38,119 nucleotides of DNA, taken from positions 1 through 38,119 of the forward strand of contig JALWBR010000007.1 of assembly GCA_027037055.1 (NCBI GenBank), written 5' to 3'. Position 1 is the stretch's first letter. The number at the start of each line of letters is the position of its first letter. The notes beneath the pieces are model-generated. The model made no database searches. It worked only from the letters and a program-made list of their open reading frames with translations, and was not told the origin of the DNA. This document shows positions 36,069 through 38,119 of the stretch, in pieces. This stretch comes from Aquificales bacterium. Lineage in GTDB: Bacteria; Aquificota; Aquificia; Aquificales; Aquificaceae. Made by a program: the position numbers and the translations under genes.

Positions 36069-37248
36069 TCATAATCTTCATAACCTGATACATATCCTTA
36101 TCACCGCGACCTGAAAGGTTTATAACAACAACACCTCCCTTTCCCAGCTCCCTCGCAATATCAACAGCCCTTATAACCGCATGTGCGGATTCAAGGGCGG
36201 GTATGATTCCTTCGGTTTTTGAAAGAAGTTTGAAACCTTCAAGGGCTTCCTCATCCGTGGCTGTTAGATACTCCGCCCTGCCGATCGCCTTAAGGTAGGC
36301 ATGTTCCGGACCCACCCCCGGATAGTCAAGACCTGCGGACACGGAATGGGTGCTCAAAATCTGTCCTTCTTCATCCTGAAGAAAATAGCTTTTCATCCCG
36401 TGCAATACACCCACCGAACCCCCGTTAAGGGATGCTGCATGTTTTCCCGTTTCTACACCCATGCCTGCAGCTTCAACCCCTATCAATCTTACATGTTCAT
36501 CATTAATAAAACTATGAAATATACCTATTGCATTAGATCCTCCTCCCACACAGGCTACTACCGCATCAGGCAATCGCCCTTCCGCCTCAAGTATCTGCTG
36601 TTTTGTTTCCTCACCAATAATTTTTTGGAAATCTCTCACGATAGTGGGGAAAGGATGTGGTCCTACAACGGATCCGAGTATATAATGGGTATTTTCAACA
36701 TTTGTAACCCAATCCCTTAAGGCTTCATTTATTGCATCTTTTAGTGTTCTTGAACCACTTTTTACTATCCTAACCTCAGCACCGAGTAGTTTCATCCTAA
36801 ACACATTTAACTCCTGCCTGCGGGCATCCTCTTCCCCCATGTAAACCACGCAATCTATACCCAGCAAAGCACATGCTGTGGCTGTAGCAACACCGTGCTG
36901 TCCAGCTCCTGTCTCCGCAACTACCCTATTTTTATTTATCCTTTTTGTCAACAGAGCCTGCCCCAAGGTGTTATTTATCTTGTGGGCACCCGTATGAAGC
37001 AGGTCCTCCCTTTTTAGATATATCTTTGCTCCCCCCACATATTCTGTAAGATTTTTGGCAAAGAATAAAGGTGTGGGTCTTCCTGCGTAAACCCTCAGAA
37101 GATAATTCAATTCACTCCAGAAGGATTCATCCCTCTTTATTTCCTCGTACTTCTCCTCTAATTCTTCTAAGGCATACATAAGGGTCTCGGGAACAAACCT
37201 TCCTCCGAAATCACCAAAATATCCCTTTTTTGTCCGATTATTCTGCAT
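36055..37248 (-). CDS. trpB: Tryptophan synthase beta chain
   Basis: PLP enzyme that joins indole and serine to make tryptophan. The 397-residue protein begins [22 protein letters not shown] in the usual TrpB1 way. It contains the PLP lysine Lys90 in [16 protein letters not shown], the [19 protein letters not shown] block, the phosphate-binding GGGSNAIG, and LSGRGDKD near the C-terminus. This is the allosteric TrpB1 type that pairs with TrpA, which is not in the window. It has a short leader without Shine-Dalgarno from TATTAT or TATATT elements shared with the tRNA promoter. The Toprim gene follows with a 14-base overlap. Confidence 0.97.
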   Translation of the reverse strand: MQNNRTKKGYFGDFGGRFVPETLMYALEELEEKYEEIKRDESFWSELNYLLRVYAGRPTPLFFAKNLTEYVGGAKIYLKREDLLHTGAHKINNTLGQALLTKRINKNRVVAETGAGQHGVATATACALLGIDCVVYMGEEDARRQELNVFRMKLLGAEVRIVKSGSRTLKDAINEALRDWVTNVENTHYILGSVVGPHPFPTIVRDFQKIIGEETKQQILEAEGRLPDAVVACVGGGSNAIGIFHSFINDEHVRLIGVEAAGMGVETGKHAASLNGGSVGVLHGMKSYFLQDEEGQILSTHSVSAGLDYPGVGPEHAYLKAIGRAEYLTATDEEALEGFKLLSKTEGIIPALESAHAVIRAVDIARELGKGGVVVINLSGRGDKDMYQVMKIMNGKV

Positions 37249-37280
37249 AAGAATGATTGTAATATAATAAGCTTAGTAAA
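37249..37280. promoter_or_regulatory. Divergent trpB/tRNA-Ala promoter region
   Basis: Plus-strand TATAAT (37263-37268) would start the tRNA transcript near 37275, 6 bases before the mature 5' end. On the minus strand, TATTAT (37269-37264) and TATATT (37266-37261) overlap it and would start trpB 5-8 bases before its ATG. Confidence 0.55.
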
Positions 37281-37354
37281 GGGGACGTAGCTCAGACTGG
37301 GAGAGCGCCGGCATCGCAAGCCGGAGGTCGGGGGTTCAAATCCCCTCGTCTCCA
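37281..37354 (+). tRNA. tRNA-Ala (anticodon CGC)
   Basis: A 74-base cloverleaf. The acceptor GGGGACG (37281-37287) pairs with CGTCTCC (37347-37353), including the G3:U70 pair that marks alanine tRNAs. The D arm is around GCTC...GAGC, and the anticodon stem CCGGC/GCCGG (37308-37312 and 37320-37324) encloses the loop ATCGCAA with anticodon CGC (37315-37317). The T arm has GGTTCAAAT. Discriminator base is A at 37354. CCA is not encoded; the next bases are CTA. Confidence 0.95.
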
Positions 37355-37368
37355 CTATATTCCCCGAG

Positions 37369-38119
<751 letters not shown>

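Noticed and set aside
35713-36114. 133-codon plus-strand frame opposite the Toprim gene
   Set aside because: The minus-strand Toprim product has conserved motifs; the antisense product is Ser/Ile-rich with no recognisable domain.

Overview
The window is 38.1 kb of very dense chromosomal DNA from a Gram-negative bacterium, most likely a thermophile of the Aquificota (Aquifex-like). Three things point there: Arg codons are mostly AGA/AGG and Ile is often ATA; proteins are short and rich in Lys/Glu; and FtsZ, the metal-dependent KdsA and EF-Ts resemble Aquifex versions as I remember them. KdsA, a CpoB-like lipoprotein and UppP imply an outer membrane and a periplasm. The phylum is an inference, since no searches could be run. 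There is no phage, IS element, CRISPR array or other obvious foreign island, and no gene-free stretch above 300 bases. The largest gap is 105 bases, before rpsB, and it holds a regulatory leader.

Layout by transcription unit. (1) Minus strand 1-2368: rbfA, a geranylgeranyl-reductase-like flavoprotein, tyrA and the first 27 codons of aroA, which runs off the left edge. (2) Plus 2403-3170: uppP. (3) Minus 3149-3973: kdsA. (4) Plus 4011-6974: cpoB-like, uppS, cdsA, galT (envelope lipids and sugars). (5) Minus 6955-7614: queC. (6) Plus 7641-9271: a two-gene cation/proton antiporter (regulatory subunit plus channel). (7) Minus 9240-9869: DUF374 acyltransferase. (8) Plus 9915-18058: a small unknown gene, dapB, mutS2, murB, ddl, ftsQ, ftsA, ftsZ, an operon for wall precursors and division. 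(9) Plus 18164-22233: rpsB, tsf, pyrH and a 537-residue beta-helix protein, behind an apparent pseudoknot leader. (10) Plus 22249-23256: asd. (11) Minus 23243-23944: hisA. (12) Plus 23979-27145: nuoE, nuoF, tetraheme cytochrome c, family-4 uracil-DNA glycosylase. (13) Plus 27161-33895: CDP-alcohol phosphatidyltransferase, dnaN, a small basic exported protein, LOG-family protein, sbcD, sbcC. (14) Minus 33892-37248: trpB, a mini-Toprim protein, an unknown helical protein, then a ribbon-helix-helix protein and hisC. (15) Plus 37281-38119: tRNA-Ala(CGC) and the first 245 codons of pyrG.

The most striking features are architectural. Every convergent gene pair overlaps at its 3' ends, by 4-32 bases, leaving no room for classical terminators. 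Every divergent pair is separated by only 26-45 bases that hold AT-rich, nearly symmetric -10 elements. First genes of many units lack a Shine-Dalgarno sequence and have a -10-like hexamer so close to the start codon that the mRNA would be leaderless or nearly so, whereas most internal genes have a clear AGGAGG about 8 bases upstream. The other strong candidate is a 60-base H-type pseudoknot directly before rpsB whose second stem abuts the ribosome-binding site, which looks like an autoregulatory site for protein S2. Genes worth further attention are the cytosolic beta-helix protein, the Toprim/unknown pair and the small conserved-looking ORFs.
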